NCBI GenBank assembly: GCA_902560815.1
Contig: CACENP010000004.1
Coordinates: 28,192 to 92,191 of the forward strand
From: an uncultured Pelagibacteraceae bacterium
GTDB taxonomy: Bacteria; Pseudomonadota; Alphaproteobacteria; Pelagibacterales; Pelagibacteraceae
Length of the DNA: 64,000 bases
Direction: 5' to 3'
In this document: positions 26,818 to 36,848 of the stretch, piece by piece
Position numbering within the stretch: the stretch's first letter is position 1
Layout: each line of letters begins with the position of its first letter
The notes under the pieces: model-generated
Told to the model about the DNA's origin: nothing
What the model saw: the letters and a program-made list of their open reading frames with translations, nothing else
Database searches by the model: none
Translations under genes and position numbers: made by a program

Positions 26818-27609
26818 TCATTCTCCAATATTAATTAAAGTACCTTTTTTACGGGCTTTGCTGAAAGAATAGTAAAATAAACAAATTGAAATAAACAAAT
26901 AAAATCCATTTAAATAAAATGCTTTAAAAATACTTTCTACATTTACAGTTCCATCAAGTAAAATACTTCTTGCTTCTTCGAATATATAAACAAGTGGAAG
27001 CATATAGGCAATTTTTTGAAATATTTCAGGCAATATTTCTACAGGATAATAAATACAACCAAACGGCGCTAACAAAAACATTGTTGACCAAGCAATGTTT
27101 TCAAATGATGGTCCAAATCTTAATAATCCAGAAGATACCAATATACCCAAAGTTATTCCAAATAAATAAAGGCTTAAGAATAATAAAAATAAACTTAAAC
27201 CCAGATCTAATATGGAAATTCCAAATAGAGGAGAGGTTAGTAAAATTGCCGGAACTAAACCAATAAGCGCTCTAATTAAAGCAGTAAAAATTAATGAAAT
27301 TAAAATTTCACTTTTCTTAATTGGAGCAATAAATAAGTTTGTAAAATTTCTACTCCATATTTCTTCTAAAAATAACATGTTAAAACCAATACTAGTTCTG
27401 AATAAAAAATCATAAAGTATTGCACATGTAAGTATAACTCCAACGGCATTACTGTAGTATGAACTATAAGTAGAAAAGAAGTTTGAGATAAATCCCCATA
27501 AAGTTATTTGTATAGATGGCCAATAAATCAAATCTAGAATTCTAGGAAAAGATCTTGTTATTAAAAAAAAATGTCTTAAAAACAGCCCATACATTCTACC
27601 TAAATTCAT
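26818..27609 (-). CDS. ABC-2 type transporter permease
   Basis: A 263-residue integral membrane protein with about six hydrophobic segments and the ABC-2 layout (long first cytoplasmic loop, then paired helices with LFLLFLSLYLFGITLGILVSSG and MLPLVYIFEEARSILLDGTV). It resembles the NodJ/YadH class of exporters. It forms a pair with the ATPase gene at 27611-28333 (1-nt spacing). The substrate cannot be told; lipids, polysaccharides and drugs are all known for this class. Confidence 0.85.
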   Translation of the reverse strand: MNLGRMYGLFLRHFFLITRSFPRILDLIYWPSIQITLWGFISNFFSTYSSYYSNAVGVILTCAILYDFLFRTSIGFNMLFLEEIWSRNFTNLFIAPIKKSEILISLIFTALIRALIGLVPAILLTSPLFGISILDLGLSLFLLFLSLYLFGITLGILVSSGLLRFGPSFENIAWSTMFLLAPFGCIYYPVEILPEIFQKIAYMLPLVYIFEEARSILLDGTVNVESIFKAFYLNGFYLFISICLFYYSFSKARKKGTLINIGE

Positions 27610-27610
27610 T

Positions 27611-28333
27611 TTAATTCCTCACAAGTTTTAAAAAAACTTCCTCCAAATTTTTTCTTCCATGTTTTTTAATTAAGTCATTTGGCTTACCCTGATCTATGAT
27701 AAAGCCGTTTTTCATCATCATTATTGAGGAGCACAATCTAGTGACTTCGTCCATGTTATGAGAAGCCAATAAAATTGATACTTTTTTTTCTTTTTTATAA
27801 TTTTCTAAAAATGTTCTAACAAAATCTCCTATTTCAGGATCTAAAGATGCGGTAGGTTCATCAAGTAGCAATACGTTAGGGTCATTAATTATTGCTTTTG
27901 CTAAACTTATTCTATTCTTCTGACCAGATGATAATTCTCCAGTAACCCTGTTAAGCAAGTTCTCTAATCTTAATTTGCTTACTAAATAATCTATTTTTTC
28001 ATTTAAATTTTTTACAGAGTAAAGTTTACCATATACAATTAAATTTTGTTTTACTGTTAATTTTTTTGGCAGTTCTATATATGGAGAAATAAAATTTATT
28101 TTTTGTAGAATTTCAATTGGATTTTCTTCTATTTTTAATCCATTAATTAATACTTCGCCACTTGAAGGTTTTAATAAACCCAATATCATTCCAATAGTTG
28201 TGGTTTTCCCAGATCCATTTGGTCCTAGTAAACCAATAATCTCATTTTCTTTAATTTCAAAACTTACATTTTTTACAGCCTCTTTTGTTCCATAAGTTTT
28301 TCTTAGATTAATAACTTTTATAGAATTTGGCAT
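27611..28333 (-). CDS. ABC transporter ATP-binding protein (ABC-2 exporter)
   Basis: A 240-residue ABC ATPase with Walker A LLGPNGSGKTTT near 34-45, signature LSSGQKNRISLAKA near 131-144, Walker B VLLLDEPTASLDPE near 151-164 and the switch His in LASHNMDEV. It is the partner of the downstream permease gene. It abuts sua5 by a 1-nt overlap and is probably cotranscribed with it. Confidence 0.92.
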   Translation of the reverse strand: MPNSIKVINLRKTYGTKEAVKNVSFEIKENEIIGLLGPNGSGKTTTIGMILGLLKPSSGEVLINGLKIEENPIEILQKINFISPYIELPKKLTVKQNLIVYGKLYSVKNLNEKIDYLVSKLRLENLLNRVTGELSSGQKNRISLAKAIINDPNVLLLDEPTASLDPEIGDFVRTFLENYKKEKKVSILLASHNMDEVTRLCSSIMMMKNGFIIDQGKPNDLIKKHGRKNLEEVFLKLVRN

Positions 28334-29265
28334 TATTTAGTTGATGCTCTTTTTAATCTGTCGTTAATTACTTCACCAAACCCAATGTTGGGAATTTTTT
28401 CAACAACTATACTTTTATAATTTTTATTCTTTATTACTCTTAAAATTCTATACAAATTTTTAGCTGCCTGTTTAAGGTTTTTATTTTTACTTAAATAATA
28501 ATAATTTTTATAAGATTTTTTCCTTTTTTTAATCAGAATAAATGCCTCATTAGGTTTTGGTTTTCTAGTATTTAATTTTATAGGAATACCAGGAGAATAA
28601 TGTAATTTTGATTGACCTGGTGCAGAAATTTTTTTACTTTTTCTTTCAAATTTAATATTTTTATTTAAAACTTTGTTAATTTTTATTCTTTCTATTCCAC
28701 CAAGTCTTAATATTATAGGTTTATCAACCAAACTTATTATCGTAGACTCCAGCCCAATTTTAGATTTACCTCCATCAAGTATAAATTTAATTTTATTTCC
28801 AAATTCCTCTTTTACATCATCTTTGGAAACAGGACTTATTTTTGTGGTGATATTTGCACTTGGAGCAGCAAGAGGATATTTTAAAAGTTTAAGAAGTTTT
28901 TGTGTTAATTTATTTTTAGGGAATCTTACCGCTAATGTTTCTTTATTATTTGTAACTATTTTTGAAATTCGACTTTTTTTTTTAAGTTTCAAAACAAATG
29001 TAATTGGACCAGGGCAAAATTTTTTATATAAAAGTAAAAAGTTTTTGTTTATTTCACAATCTTTTTTTAACTGGCTTAAACTTGAGTAGTGAACAATTGA
29101 AGGATTATTTCGAGGTCTTTTTTTTAAAGAATATATTTTTTTAACTGATTCACTCGAATATGCATTTGCAGCAAGGCCATATACAGTTTCTGTAGGTATG
29201 GCTACACATTCATTTTTATTTAAAAAAAAGATACTTTTTTTAATATTTGCAAGATTATTATTCAT
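28333..29265 (-). CDS. L-threonylcarbamoyladenylate synthase, Sua5 type
   Basis: The enzyme makes threonylcarbamoyl-AMP for the t6A modification of ANN-reading tRNAs. The 310-residue protein has the YrdC/Sua5 core: PTETVYGLAANAYS near 20-33, KKRPRNNP near 46-53, VRFPKN near 122 and APSAN near 143. A C-terminal Sua5 domain follows from about residue 210, which distinguishes it from short TsaC. It diverges from xseB over about 20 nt. Confidence 0.92.
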   Translation of the reverse strand: MNNNLANIKKSIFFLNKNECVAIPTETVYGLAANAYSSESVKKIYSLKKRPRNNPSIVHYSSLSQLKKDCEINKNFLLLYKKFCPGPITFVLKLKKKSRISKIVTNNKETLAVRFPKNKLTQKLLKLLKYPLAAPSANITTKISPVSKDDVKEEFGNKIKFILDGGKSKIGLESTIISLVDKPIILRLGGIERIKINKVLNKNIKFERKSKKISAPGQSKLHYSPGIPIKLNTRKPKPNEAFILIKKRKKSYKNYYYLSKNKNLKQAAKNLYRILRVIKNKNYKSIVVEKIPNIGFGEVINDRLKRASTK

Positions 29266-29285
29266 GTATTATCACCAACTAATAT

Positions 29286-29522
29286 ATGAAAGAAAAAAAT
29301 TTTCCAAATAATAATAACCTTGAATCATTAGATGAACTAACCAAAGAGGTCAGTCAGATCATAGAAAATTTGGAAAAAGAAAAAAACTTAGAAAATTCAA
29401 TTGAAGATTATCAAAAACTCATCAAATTAAATAAGACAATTGAAAAAAGATTCCAAACTAATTCAAAAAAAATTTCTTCACAAACAAAAGATAAAATAGA
29501 GAAAATAATAAAAAAATTATGA
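29286..29522 (+). CDS. xseB: Exodeoxyribonuclease VII small subunit
   Basis: A 78-residue helical protein with the XseB pattern LDELTKEVSQIIENLEK followed by a paired helix with LENSIEDYQK. It partners XseA (not in this window). The gene overlaps ispA (ATGA) and stands before ispA and dxs, a widely conserved order (xseB-ispA-dxs). Confidence 0.9.
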   Translation: MKEKNFPNNNNLESLDELTKEVSQIIENLEKEKNLENSIEDYQKLIKLNKTIEKRFQTNSKKISSQTKDKIEKIIKKL

Positions 29523-30391
29523 TTAAAAATTTAAATCGTATTGCAAATGACACAAACAAATTTTTGAACTCCTATATTAAAAGACAATCAAAAACTGAAT
29601 TAATTAAATCAATGAAATATGGACTGCTCCCTGGTGGAAAAAAAATAAGATCTAAAATATTAATTGATGTAGGACGAATTTTTAATTTAAATTATAGATC
29701 TTTAATTAAGATTGGGGCGGCAGTAGAATGTATACACGCTTACTCTTTAATTCATGATGACCTACCTTGTATGGATAATGACTCGATTAGAAGAGGAAAA
29801 CTTTCTACTCATAAAAAATTTGGAGAGTCCACAGCTGTTCTTGCAGGAAATTCTTTGCTTACGCTTGCATTCGAAATACTAAGTGACAAAAATTTGTTAT
29901 TAAATGAAAGAAAAAAAATTAAATTAATTAATCTTCTATCTGAATGTTCAGGTCATACCGGGATAGCAGGAGGACAATACTTAGATTTAAATTATGAAAA
30001 AAAAAAAATAAAAAGAAAAAAAATAATTGATATGCAAATAAAAAAAACAGGAAAATTATTTGCATTTTGTTGTGTTGCACCAGCAATAATTTCAAATAAA
30101 AACCAAAAAGTTTTAAAACTTTTTGAAAAAGTAGGTTATGAAATTGGATTATTATTTCAAATCACTGATGATTTAATTGATTATAAAGGAATTACAAAAA
30201 AAGCTGGGAAAAAAACAAAAAAAGATCAAAAAAAGGGAAAAGCCACTTTAATCAGTTTACTAGGTTATAAAAATACTATTAAATACACTAATGAATTAAA
30301 AATTAATATTTTAAAAAAATTAATTTTTTATGGAAAAAAAAGTGAAAACTTAAAAAAAACAATTTTATTTATTTTTGAAAGAGAAAAGTGA
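29519..30391 (+). CDS. ispA: Farnesyl/geranyl diphosphate synthase
   Basis: A 290-residue short-chain trans-prenyltransferase. The first Asp-rich motif is in [13 protein letters not shown] near 77-89 and the second in [11 protein letters not shown] near 213-223. It condenses IPP with DMAPP/GPP to give FPP. The C-terminus is unusually rich in Lys. It overlaps xseB upstream and dxs downstream, forming a three-gene isoprenoid cassette. Confidence 0.93.
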   Translation: MIKNLNRIANDTNKFLNSYIKRQSKTELIKSMKYGLLPGGKKIRSKILIDVGRIFNLNYRSLIKIGAAVECIHAYSLIHDDLPCMDNDSIRRGKLSTHKKFGESTAVLAGNSLLTLAFEILSDKNLLLNERKKIKLINLLSECSGHTGIAGGQYLDLNYEKKKIKRKKIIDMQIKKTGKLFAFCCVAPAIISNKNQKVLKLFEKVGYEIGLLFQITDDLIDYKGITKKAGKKTKKDQKKGKATLISLLGYKNTIKYTNELKINILKKLIFYGKKSENLKKTILFIFEREK

Positions 30392-32301
30392 TTAAAAAAT
30401 ATCAATACTTAGATAAAGTTAATTTTCCTTCTGATATAAAAAAATTAAAACCATCAGAACTAAAATTTTTAGCTAAAGAAGTTAGAGAAGAGATGATTGA
30501 TGCAGTTTCAGTTACAGGAGGTCATCTTGGAGCAGGTTTAGGAGTTGTAGAATTAACAATAGCATTACATTACGTATTTGATACCCCCAACGATAAAATT
30601 ATTTGGGATGTTGGACATCAAACTTATCCTCATAAAATATTAACTGGTAGAAAAAATAAAATAACAACTTTGAGACAAGGTAGTGGTCTTTCAGGTTTTA
30701 CGAAGAGGTCAGAAAGTGAATATGATCCATTCGGTGCAGCTCATAGTTCAACATCAATTTCAGCTGCACTTGGTATTGCTACTGCAAATAAATTAGAAAA
30801 AAAATCTAATCAAGTTGTAGCGGTAATTGGAGATGGAGCGATAAGTGCAGGTATGGCATATGAAGCAATGAATAATGCTGGATCTTCAAAAACGAAAATG
30901 ATTGTAATATTAAATGATAACGATATGTCAATTGCAAAACCTGTTGGAGCAATGAGTACATACCTTGCAAAAATTCTATCAGGAAAAATTTACTTTAGCT
31001 TAAGAGAAACAATTAAACTAATAATTTCGGCTTTTTCAAAGAGATTTAGTGACAAAGCAAAAAGAGCAGAAGACTTATTAAGATCAGCTGTAACTGGTGG
31101 CACTTTATTTAATTCATTGGGTTTTTACTATATCGGTCCAATTGATGGTTATGATTTAGACAATCTAATCTCAGTTTTGCAAAATGCAAAAAATTTAAAT
31201 CATGAGGGGCCAATGATGATTCATATTAAAACTGAAAAAGGAAAAGGATATGAATTTGCAGAAAAATCTGATGATAAATATCATGGTGTTACAAAATTTA
31301 ATGTTAAAACTGGAATTCAAGAGAAAAGTAAATCTAATGTACCATCCTATACCAAGGTTTTTGCAAAAACCTTAATTAAGCATGCTGAAAAAGATAGTAA
31401 AATTATTGGAATAACTGCAGCAATGCCGTCTGGTACAGGGATGGATTTATTTTCTGAAAAGTTTCCAAATAGAATGTTCGATGTAGGAATCGCAGAACAG
31501 CATGCAGTAACTTTTGCCGCCGGGTTGGCAACAGAAGGCTATAAACCTTACGCAGCAATATACTCAACCTTTTTACAAAGAGCTTACGACCAAGTTGTTC
31601 ATGACGTAGCAATACAAAATCTTCCTGTTAGATTCGCAATAGATAGAGCTGGACTTGTCGGAGCAGATGGACCAACACATGCAGGATCTTTTGATATTAC
31701 ATATTTATCTACACTTCCAAACTTTATTGTTATGGCTGCAAGCGATGAAGCTGAACTAGTTAGAATGATAAATACTTCTGTTGATATAAATAATAACCCA
31801 TCTGCTTTAAGGTATCCAAGGGGCAATGGTGTTGGAACTAATTTGCCAGATATTGATGAAAAAATTGAAATAGGAAAAGGAAGATTAATCTTAGAAGGAA
31901 AAAAAGTTGCAATAATTAATTTTGGAGCAAGATTGAAAGAATGTTTATTAGCCAATGAAATATTAAATAAAAAAGGTATTGGAATTACATTAGTTGACGC
32001 AAGATTTGCAAAACCCCTTGATGAAAATTTAATTTGGGAAATCGCAACTAACCATGAAGCAATAATTACAATTGAAGAGGGATCATTAGGAGGGTTTGGT
32101 TCACATGTTAGTCAATTTTTATCAGAAAAAAAATTGTTAGATAATAATTTAAAGTTTAGATCGATGATTTTACCAGATAAGTTTATTGATCATAATAAAC
32201 CAGAAATTATGTATAAAGAGGCTGGCCTTGATGCTGAGGCAATAGTTTCAAAAGTTTTTGATGTTATAAATTCAAAAGTTATTTTACAAAAACAAAATTA
32301 A
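30388..32301 (+). CDS. dxs: 1-deoxy-D-xylulose-5-phosphate synthase
   Basis: DXS condenses pyruvate and GAP, the first step of the MEP isoprenoid pathway. The 637-residue TPP enzyme has [15 protein letters not shown] near 42-56, [18 protein letters not shown] near 147-164 and the catalytic Glu in [12 protein letters not shown]. Start is a GTG overlapping the ispA stop. It converges on aroC with only a 3-nt gap. Confidence 0.97.
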   Translation: MIKKYQYLDKVNFPSDIKKLKPSELKFLAKEVREEMIDAVSVTGGHLGAGLGVVELTIALHYVFDTPNDKIIWDVGHQTYPHKILTGRKNKITTLRQGSGLSGFTKRSESEYDPFGAAHSSTSISAALGIATANKLEKKSNQVVAVIGDGAISAGMAYEAMNNAGSSKTKMIVILNDNDMSIAKPVGAMSTYLAKILSGKIYFSLRETIKLIISAFSKRFSDKAKRAEDLLRSAVTGGTLFNSLGFYYIGPIDGYDLDNLISVLQNAKNLNHEGPMMIHIKTEKGKGYEFAEKSDDKYHGVTKFNVKTGIQEKSKSNVPSYTKVFAKTLIKHAEKDSKIIGITAAMPSGTGMDLFSEKFPNRMFDVGIAEQHAVTFAAGLATEGYKPYAAIYSTFLQRAYDQVVHDVAIQNLPVRFAIDRAGLVGADGPTHAGSFDITYLSTLPNFIVMAASDEAELVRMINTSVDINNNPSALRYPRGNGVGTNLPDIDEKIEIGKGRLILEGKKVAIINFGARLKECLLANEILNKKGIGITLVDARFAKPLDENLIWEIATNHEAIITIEEGSLGGFGSHVSQFLSEKKLLDNNLKFRSMILPDKFIDHNKPEIMYKEAGLDAEAIVSKVFDVINSKVILQKQN

Positions 32302-32304
32302 AAT

Positions 32305-33390
32305 TTATTTTCCACACTGAGCTTTGTTCATTAAATAGTGATCCAACAGAACACAATGGGTCATAGCTTCGCCAATTGGCACTGCTCTTATTCCTACACA
32401 AGGATCGTGTCTGCCCTTAACAGATATTGAAGTATTTTTACCAAATTTATCTATAGTTTTTCTTGAACTTAATATTGATGAAGTTGGTTTTACAGCAAAT
32501 GAAACTATAATTTCTTGTCCACTTGAAATACCTCCAAGAATCCCACCTGCATTATTAGATTTAAATATTGGAGATTTGCCTTTTTGAACTATTTCATCAG
32601 AATTTTCTTCTCCTGTTAAAAGTGCTGAATTCATACCTGATCCAATGTTAACTCCCTTTACGGCATTTATGCTCATCATTGCAGAGGCTAAATCCATATC
32701 TAGTTTAGAATAAATTGGTGCACCCAAACCTACTGGTACTCCCCTAGCTCTAACTTGAATAATTGCACCACAAGAAGATCCAGATTTTCTTATACCAAGC
32801 AAGTATTTTTCCCATAGTTTTAGCATTGATTTATCAGGACAAAATAATGGATTTTTATTTATTAATTTGTCGTTCCAGTTTTTTGTATCACATCCAAGAA
32901 TTCCAAGTTGAGTGACGGCTCCAATTACTTTGTATTTTTTTCCTAATTTATTTTCTAAAACTTTTTTTGCTATTGCTCCGGCAGCAACTCTACTAGCTGT
33001 TTCTCTAGCTGATTGCCTTCCTCCTCCTCGGTAATCTCTTATTCCATATTTTTTAAAGTATGTATAATCAGCATGGCCTGGTCTAAATTTATTTTTTATT
33101 GTTTCGTAATCTCTTGATCTCATATCATTATTGTAAATTATCATTGAAATTGGAGTGCCAGTTGTTTTCTCTTCAAACACACCTGATAAAATATTTACTT
33201 TATCATCTTCTTTTCTTTGAGTGGTAAATTTTGATTGACCAGGTTTTCTCTTATTAAGTTCAATTTGTATGTCTTTTTCAGTTATTTTTATATTCGGAGG
33301 GCAACCATCTACCACGCATCCTATAGCAGGTCCGTGAGATTCACCCCAAGTGGTAAAACGAAATATCTTTCCAAAAGTATTAAATGACAT
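32305..33390 (-). CDS. aroC: Chorismate synthase
   Basis: AroC makes chorismate from EPSP with reduced FMN. The family signatures are [11 protein letters not shown] near 12-22, RPGHADYTY near 107-115 and [13 protein letters not shown] near 121-133. I choose the ATG at 33390 (361 residues, [10 protein letters not shown]) because it begins at the conserved N-terminus; the frame extends 14 codons upstream to 33432, overlapping the divergent pdxH start. Confidence 0.97.
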   Translation of the reverse strand: MSFNTFGKIFRFTTWGESHGPAIGCVVDGCPPNIKITEKDIQIELNKRKPGQSKFTTQRKEDDKVNILSGVFEEKTTGTPISMIIYNNDMRSRDYETIKNKFRPGHADYTYFKKYGIRDYRGGGRQSARETASRVAAGAIAKKVLENKLGKKYKVIGAVTQLGILGCDTKNWNDKLINKNPLFCPDKSMLKLWEKYLLGIRKSGSSCGAIIQVRARGVPVGLGAPIYSKLDMDLASAMMSINAVKGVNIGSGMNSALLTGEENSDEIVQKGKSPIFKSNNAGGILGGISSGQEIIVSFAVKPTSSILSSRKTIDKFGKNTSISVKGRHDPCVGIRAVPIGEAMTHCVLLDHYLMNKAQCGK

Positions 33391-33423
33391 TAAATATATT
33401 ATATAAGTTATTTTGTTGAAATT

Positions 33424-34050
33424 ATGAATCAAAAAAACTCGTTAGGTATAGATTTATGCTTTAAGGATTTAGATAATCCATTAGATTTGTTTATAGATTG
33501 GTTTAACGAAGCAAAAAAAACCGAAATTAACGATCCAAATGCTCTGGCTTTAGCAACAGTAGGAAAAAATGGGATTCCTTCTGTTAGAATGGTTTTGCTT
33601 AAAGATTTTAATGAAAAAGGATTTGTTTTTTATACAAATTTAAATAGTCGAAAAAGTATTGAAATAAAATTGAACCAAAAAGCATCAATGTGTTTTCATT
33701 GGAAATCATTATTAAGACAGGTGAGAATTACTGGAGAATTATCGAATGTTTCTGATTTAGATGCTGATAACTATTACAATAGTAGATCTTATGGAAGCAG
33801 AATAGGAGCATGGGCATCCAATCAAAGTAGTATTTTAAAATCTAGAGATGAGTTATTAAATTCAATTCAAGAATTTAAAAAAAAATATCCAAATGAAAAA
33901 AATATACCAAGACCTAAACATTGGTCAGGATGGAACTTGAATCCTTCAGAAATTGAATTTTGGCTTGATGGCAAAGATAGAATACATGAAAGACTTTGTT
34001 ATAATAGAAAAGATAATAATGAGTGGGAAAAAAACCTCTTAAGTCCTTAA
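33424..34050 (+). CDS. pdxH: Pyridoxamine 5'-phosphate oxidase
   Basis: PdxH oxidises PNP or PMP to pyridoxal 5'-phosphate with FMN. The 208-residue protein shows [22 protein letters not shown] near 38-59, [10 protein letters not shown] near 68-77, [14 protein letters not shown] near 122-135 and the terminal [20 protein letters not shown]. The gene overlaps the 3' end of ispB by 4 nt (convergent). Confidence 0.96.
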   Translation: MNQKNSLGIDLCFKDLDNPLDLFIDWFNEAKKTEINDPNALALATVGKNGIPSVRMVLLKDFNEKGFVFYTNLNSRKSIEIKLNQKASMCFHWKSLLRQVRITGELSNVSDLDADNYYNSRSYGSRIGAWASNQSSILKSRDELLNSIQEFKKKYPNEKNIPRPKHWSGWNLNPSEIEFWLDGKDRIHERLCYNRKDNNEWEKNLLSP

Positions 34051-35060
34051 TAAGATCTTTCTAAACTAAATGAAGTAAGATTTTTAAGAATATCTTTCTC
34101 TTTAGATTCTTCAAAAATACTCAAAGAATTAGATGCAAGGTTAATAAAATATTCAGCTTTTGTGTAACAACCTGAAATTATATTATAATTTTTAATCATT
34201 AGTAAAACTTTTTTAAATTCTTCTTCGTTTCTCTCATTTTTTTCAAATAACTTCTTGAGTTCAACTTTTTCATTCTTATTAGCTTTTTGATAGAGAAGAA
34301 TAATTGGTAAGGTAACCTTTCCTTCATAGAAATCATTACCTATCTTTTTTCCAAAAAATTTAAGTTCTGAATTATAATCTAAAGTATCATCAGCTATTTG
34401 AAAAGTAAGTCCAAGATTTTTTCCATAAAACTCTAACGCTTCTTTAATTTTACTTTCTTTATTTGCTAAAATAGATCCAACTTTTGTTGCCGCTGCAAAA
34501 AGTGATGCTGTTTTGGCAGAAATTATTTTTAAGTAAGTTTCCTCAAGCATATCTATTTCACCTTTATGTTGAAGTTGCAAGACTTCACCTTGCGAAATCT
34601 CTGCAGATGTAGATGATAGAAGTTTTAGTATTTCCAAGTTTCCATCCTCAACCATCATTTCAAAACATCTGCTTAACAAATAATCACCAACTAAAATCGA
34701 TGATTGATTTCCCCAAATACTATTTAAAGTTTTTTTTCCTCTTCTAATTTTACTATTATCGATGACATCATCATGCATAAGTGTAGCCGCATGAATTAAT
34801 TCAACACATGCAGCTAAATTTATATCTCTACCGCCTTTAGAGTATTCACAAATTTTTGCCGTTCCTAATGTGAGAAGTGCTCTAAGTCTTTTTCCACCAG
34901 TTCTTAAATGGTAGTTTGTCATTTCATCAACAAGACTTACATTGCTAGATAATTTTAATTTAATTTTTTCTTCAACTAATACTAATTTTTCCTCAACTGA
35001 ATTTTTGAGTTCCGAGTATGAATTATTTATTCGATTTTTTAACTGAACAACTGTGCCCAT
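34047..35060 (-). CDS. ispB: Polyprenyl (octaprenyl-type) diphosphate synthase
   Basis: A 337-residue long-chain trans-prenyltransferase that makes the side chain of ubiquinone. Asp-rich motifs are LMHDDVIDNS near 95-104 and QIADDTLDY near 221-229. It uses FPP from IspA (29519-30391) and IPP from the MEP pathway. Exact chain length cannot be read from the sequence. It is transcribed away from the S49 peptidase gene across a 109-nt intergenic region. Confidence 0.93.
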   Translation of the reverse strand: MGTVVQLKNRINNSYSELKNSVEEKLVLVEEKIKLKLSSNVSLVDEMTNYHLRTGGKRLRALLTLGTAKICEYSKGGRDINLAACVELIHAATLMHDDVIDNSKIRRGKKTLNSIWGNQSSILVGDYLLSRCFEMMVEDGNLEILKLLSSTSAEISQGEVLQLQHKGEIDMLEETYLKIISAKTASLFAAATKVGSILANKESKIKEALEFYGKNLGLTFQIADDTLDYNSELKFFGKKIGNDFYEGKVTLPIILLYQKANKNEKVELKKLFEKNERNEEEFKKVLLMIKNYNIISGCYTKAEYFINLASNSLSIFEESKEKDILKNLTSFSLERSY

Positions 35061-35102
35061 CTAGATAAACTAGTATAATTAACGCATTATAATACTTATC
35101 AA

Positions 35103-35130
35103 TTGACGCACCTTAAACTTCAACTATAAG
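35103..35130 (+). promoter_or_regulatory. Putative promoter of the S49 peptidase-glyQ-glyS-ppdK unit
   Basis: TTGACG (35103-35108) and TATAAG (35125-35130) are separated by 16 nt and lie 39 nt before the start codon at 35170. This is the best sigma70-like match in the 35061-35169 spacer, which also has to hold the divergent ispB promoter. Confidence 0.5.
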
Positions 35131-35169
35131 TAGACTTTATATTAAACCAAAAATTTTATAAGCATAATA

Positions 35170-35976
35170 ATGTTCTCTATTTTAAAAAAAAAAAAAATAA
35201 TACCTCACATTAAACTAAGCGGTGTTATAGGTAATGTTGGAAAATTCAAACAAGGTATAGATTTTGCAGGACAAGAAGAAATAATTAAAAAGGCTTTTTT
35301 AATTAAAAAATCACCTGCCGTAGCTATTTCTATTAATTCACCCGGAGGTTCTCCTGTTCAATCACATCTAATTCATGATTTTATTAGATCACAAGCAAAA
35401 AAAAATAAAAAAAAAGTAATAATTTTTGCTGAAGATGTAGCTGCATCTGGTGGATATTTAATTGCATGTGCGGGAGATGAGATTTATGCAAATCAAAGTT
35501 CCATAGTAGGATCAATAGGTGTGATTTATTCGTCTTTTGGATTTAAAGATCTAATAAATAAAATAGGAGTTCAAAGAAGAGTTTATACTGCTGGCAAGAA
35601 CAAAAGTACCCTTGATCCATTCATGGATGAAAAAAAAGAAGATATTGAAAGATTAAAAACTATCCAGCTAGATCTTCATAAAGATTTTATTGATGTTGTT
35701 GAAAAAAGCAGATCTTCAAAATTAAATAAAGATAGTGGAATAGAATTATTCTCAGGAGAATTTTGGTCAGGCAGAAAAGCAAAAGAATTAGGATTAATAG
35801 ATGGAATAGGAAATGCAGATCAAATTTTAAGAGAAAAATTTGGTGAAAAAATAATTATTAAAAAGTTTGAGAAAGCAAAAGGCTGGCTTGCTAGAAAATT
35901 ATCTTCAGAAAATCATACGGAACAAGCAATTAGTATTTTAGAAGAAAGATCTATCTGGCAAAGGTATGGCTTCTAA
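35170..35976 (+). CDS. S49 family serine peptidase (SppA/SohB-like)
   Basis: A 268-residue Ser/Lys peptidase with the fold of signal peptide peptidase A. INSPGGSP lies near 55-62, the nucleophile is Ser93 in [18 protein letters not shown], and the likely general-base Lys is near 145 in [12 protein letters not shown]. There is no clear N-terminal membrane anchor, which SppA and SohB have, so it may act at the inner face of the membrane or need a partner. An in-frame run of 14 A residues (35184-35197) sits four codons after the start. The gene overlaps glyQ by 11 nt. Confidence 0.9.
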   Translation: MFSILKKKKIIPHIKLSGVIGNVGKFKQGIDFAGQEEIIKKAFLIKKSPAVAISINSPGGSPVQSHLIHDFIRSQAKKNKKKVIIFAEDVAASGGYLIACAGDEIYANQSSIVGSIGVIYSSFGFKDLINKIGVQRRVYTAGKNKSTLDPFMDEKKEDIERLKTIQLDLHKDFIDVVEKSRSSKLNKDSGIELFSGEFWSGRKAKELGLIDGIGNADQILREKFGEKIIIKKFEKAKGWLARKLSSENHTEQAISILEERSIWQRYGF

Positions 35977-36847
35977 AAAAAAAAATAAAAAAATTAAATT
36001 TCAATCATTTCAAGATACAATCTTGAATTTACAAAAATACTGGAGCAAACATGGATGTGTAATTTTACAACCATATGATTTAGAGGTTGGAGCTGGAACA
36101 TTTCACCCCGCTACAACACTTAGATCTTTAGGAAGTAAACCATGGAGAACAGCCTATGTTCAACCTTCAAGAAGACCAACAGATGGTAGATATGGAGAAA
36201 ACCCAAACAGATTACAACACTATTACCAGTTTCAAGTATTAATTAAACCATCTCCAAAAAATATAAAAAAACTTTATTTAAACAGTCTTTCAACAATTGG
36301 TATAAAACATAAAGAACACGATATAAGATTTGTTGAGGATGATTGGGAAAGTCCAACATTAGGAGCTGCGGGTCTCGGATGGGAGGTTTGGTGCGATGGT
36401 ATGGAAGTAACTCAATTTACTTATTTTCAACAAATGGCCGGGATAGAATGCAATCCTATTTCTGTAGAATTGACATACGGATTAGAAAGACTTTGCATGT
36501 TTACTCAAGGAAAAAAAAATGTTTTTGATTTGGAATGGAATAACGATGGAGTTTTATATCGAGATGTATTTCACCAGTCAGAAAAAGAATTTTCAAAGTA
36601 TAATTTTGAATTAGCCAATACTGATAATTTATTTAAAATATTTGACATGATAGAGAATGAATCTAAATCCTTGATAGAAAACAAACTCTCTTTACCAGCC
36701 TATGACCAATGTTTAAAAGCCAGTCATATTTTTAATATATTAGATGCCAGAGGAGTAATAAGCGTTGCACAAAGAGCCGAATATATAGCAAGGATTAGAG
36801 ATCTTGCCAAAGGCGTCGGTCAGATTTGGCTTGAAAGTCAAAAATAA
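35966..36847 (+). CDS. glyQ: Glycine-tRNA ligase alpha subunit
   Basis: The catalytic subunit of the alpha2-beta2 bacterial GlyRS. The 293-residue protein has the class II core [31 protein letters not shown] and [26 protein letters not shown]. It is followed 1 nt later by glyS. Confidence 0.98.
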   Translation: MASKKKNKKIKFQSFQDTILNLQKYWSKHGCVILQPYDLEVGAGTFHPATTLRSLGSKPWRTAYVQPSRRPTDGRYGENPNRLQHYYQFQVLIKPSPKNIKKLYLNSLSTIGIKHKEHDIRFVEDDWESPTLGAAGLGWEVWCDGMEVTQFTYFQQMAGIECNPISVELTYGLERLCMFTQGKKNVFDLEWNNDGVLYRDVFHQSEKEFSKYNFELANTDNLFKIFDMIENESKSLIENKLSLPAYDQCLKASHIFNILDARGVISVAQRAEYIARIRDLAKGVGQIWLESQK

Positions 36848-36848
36848 A

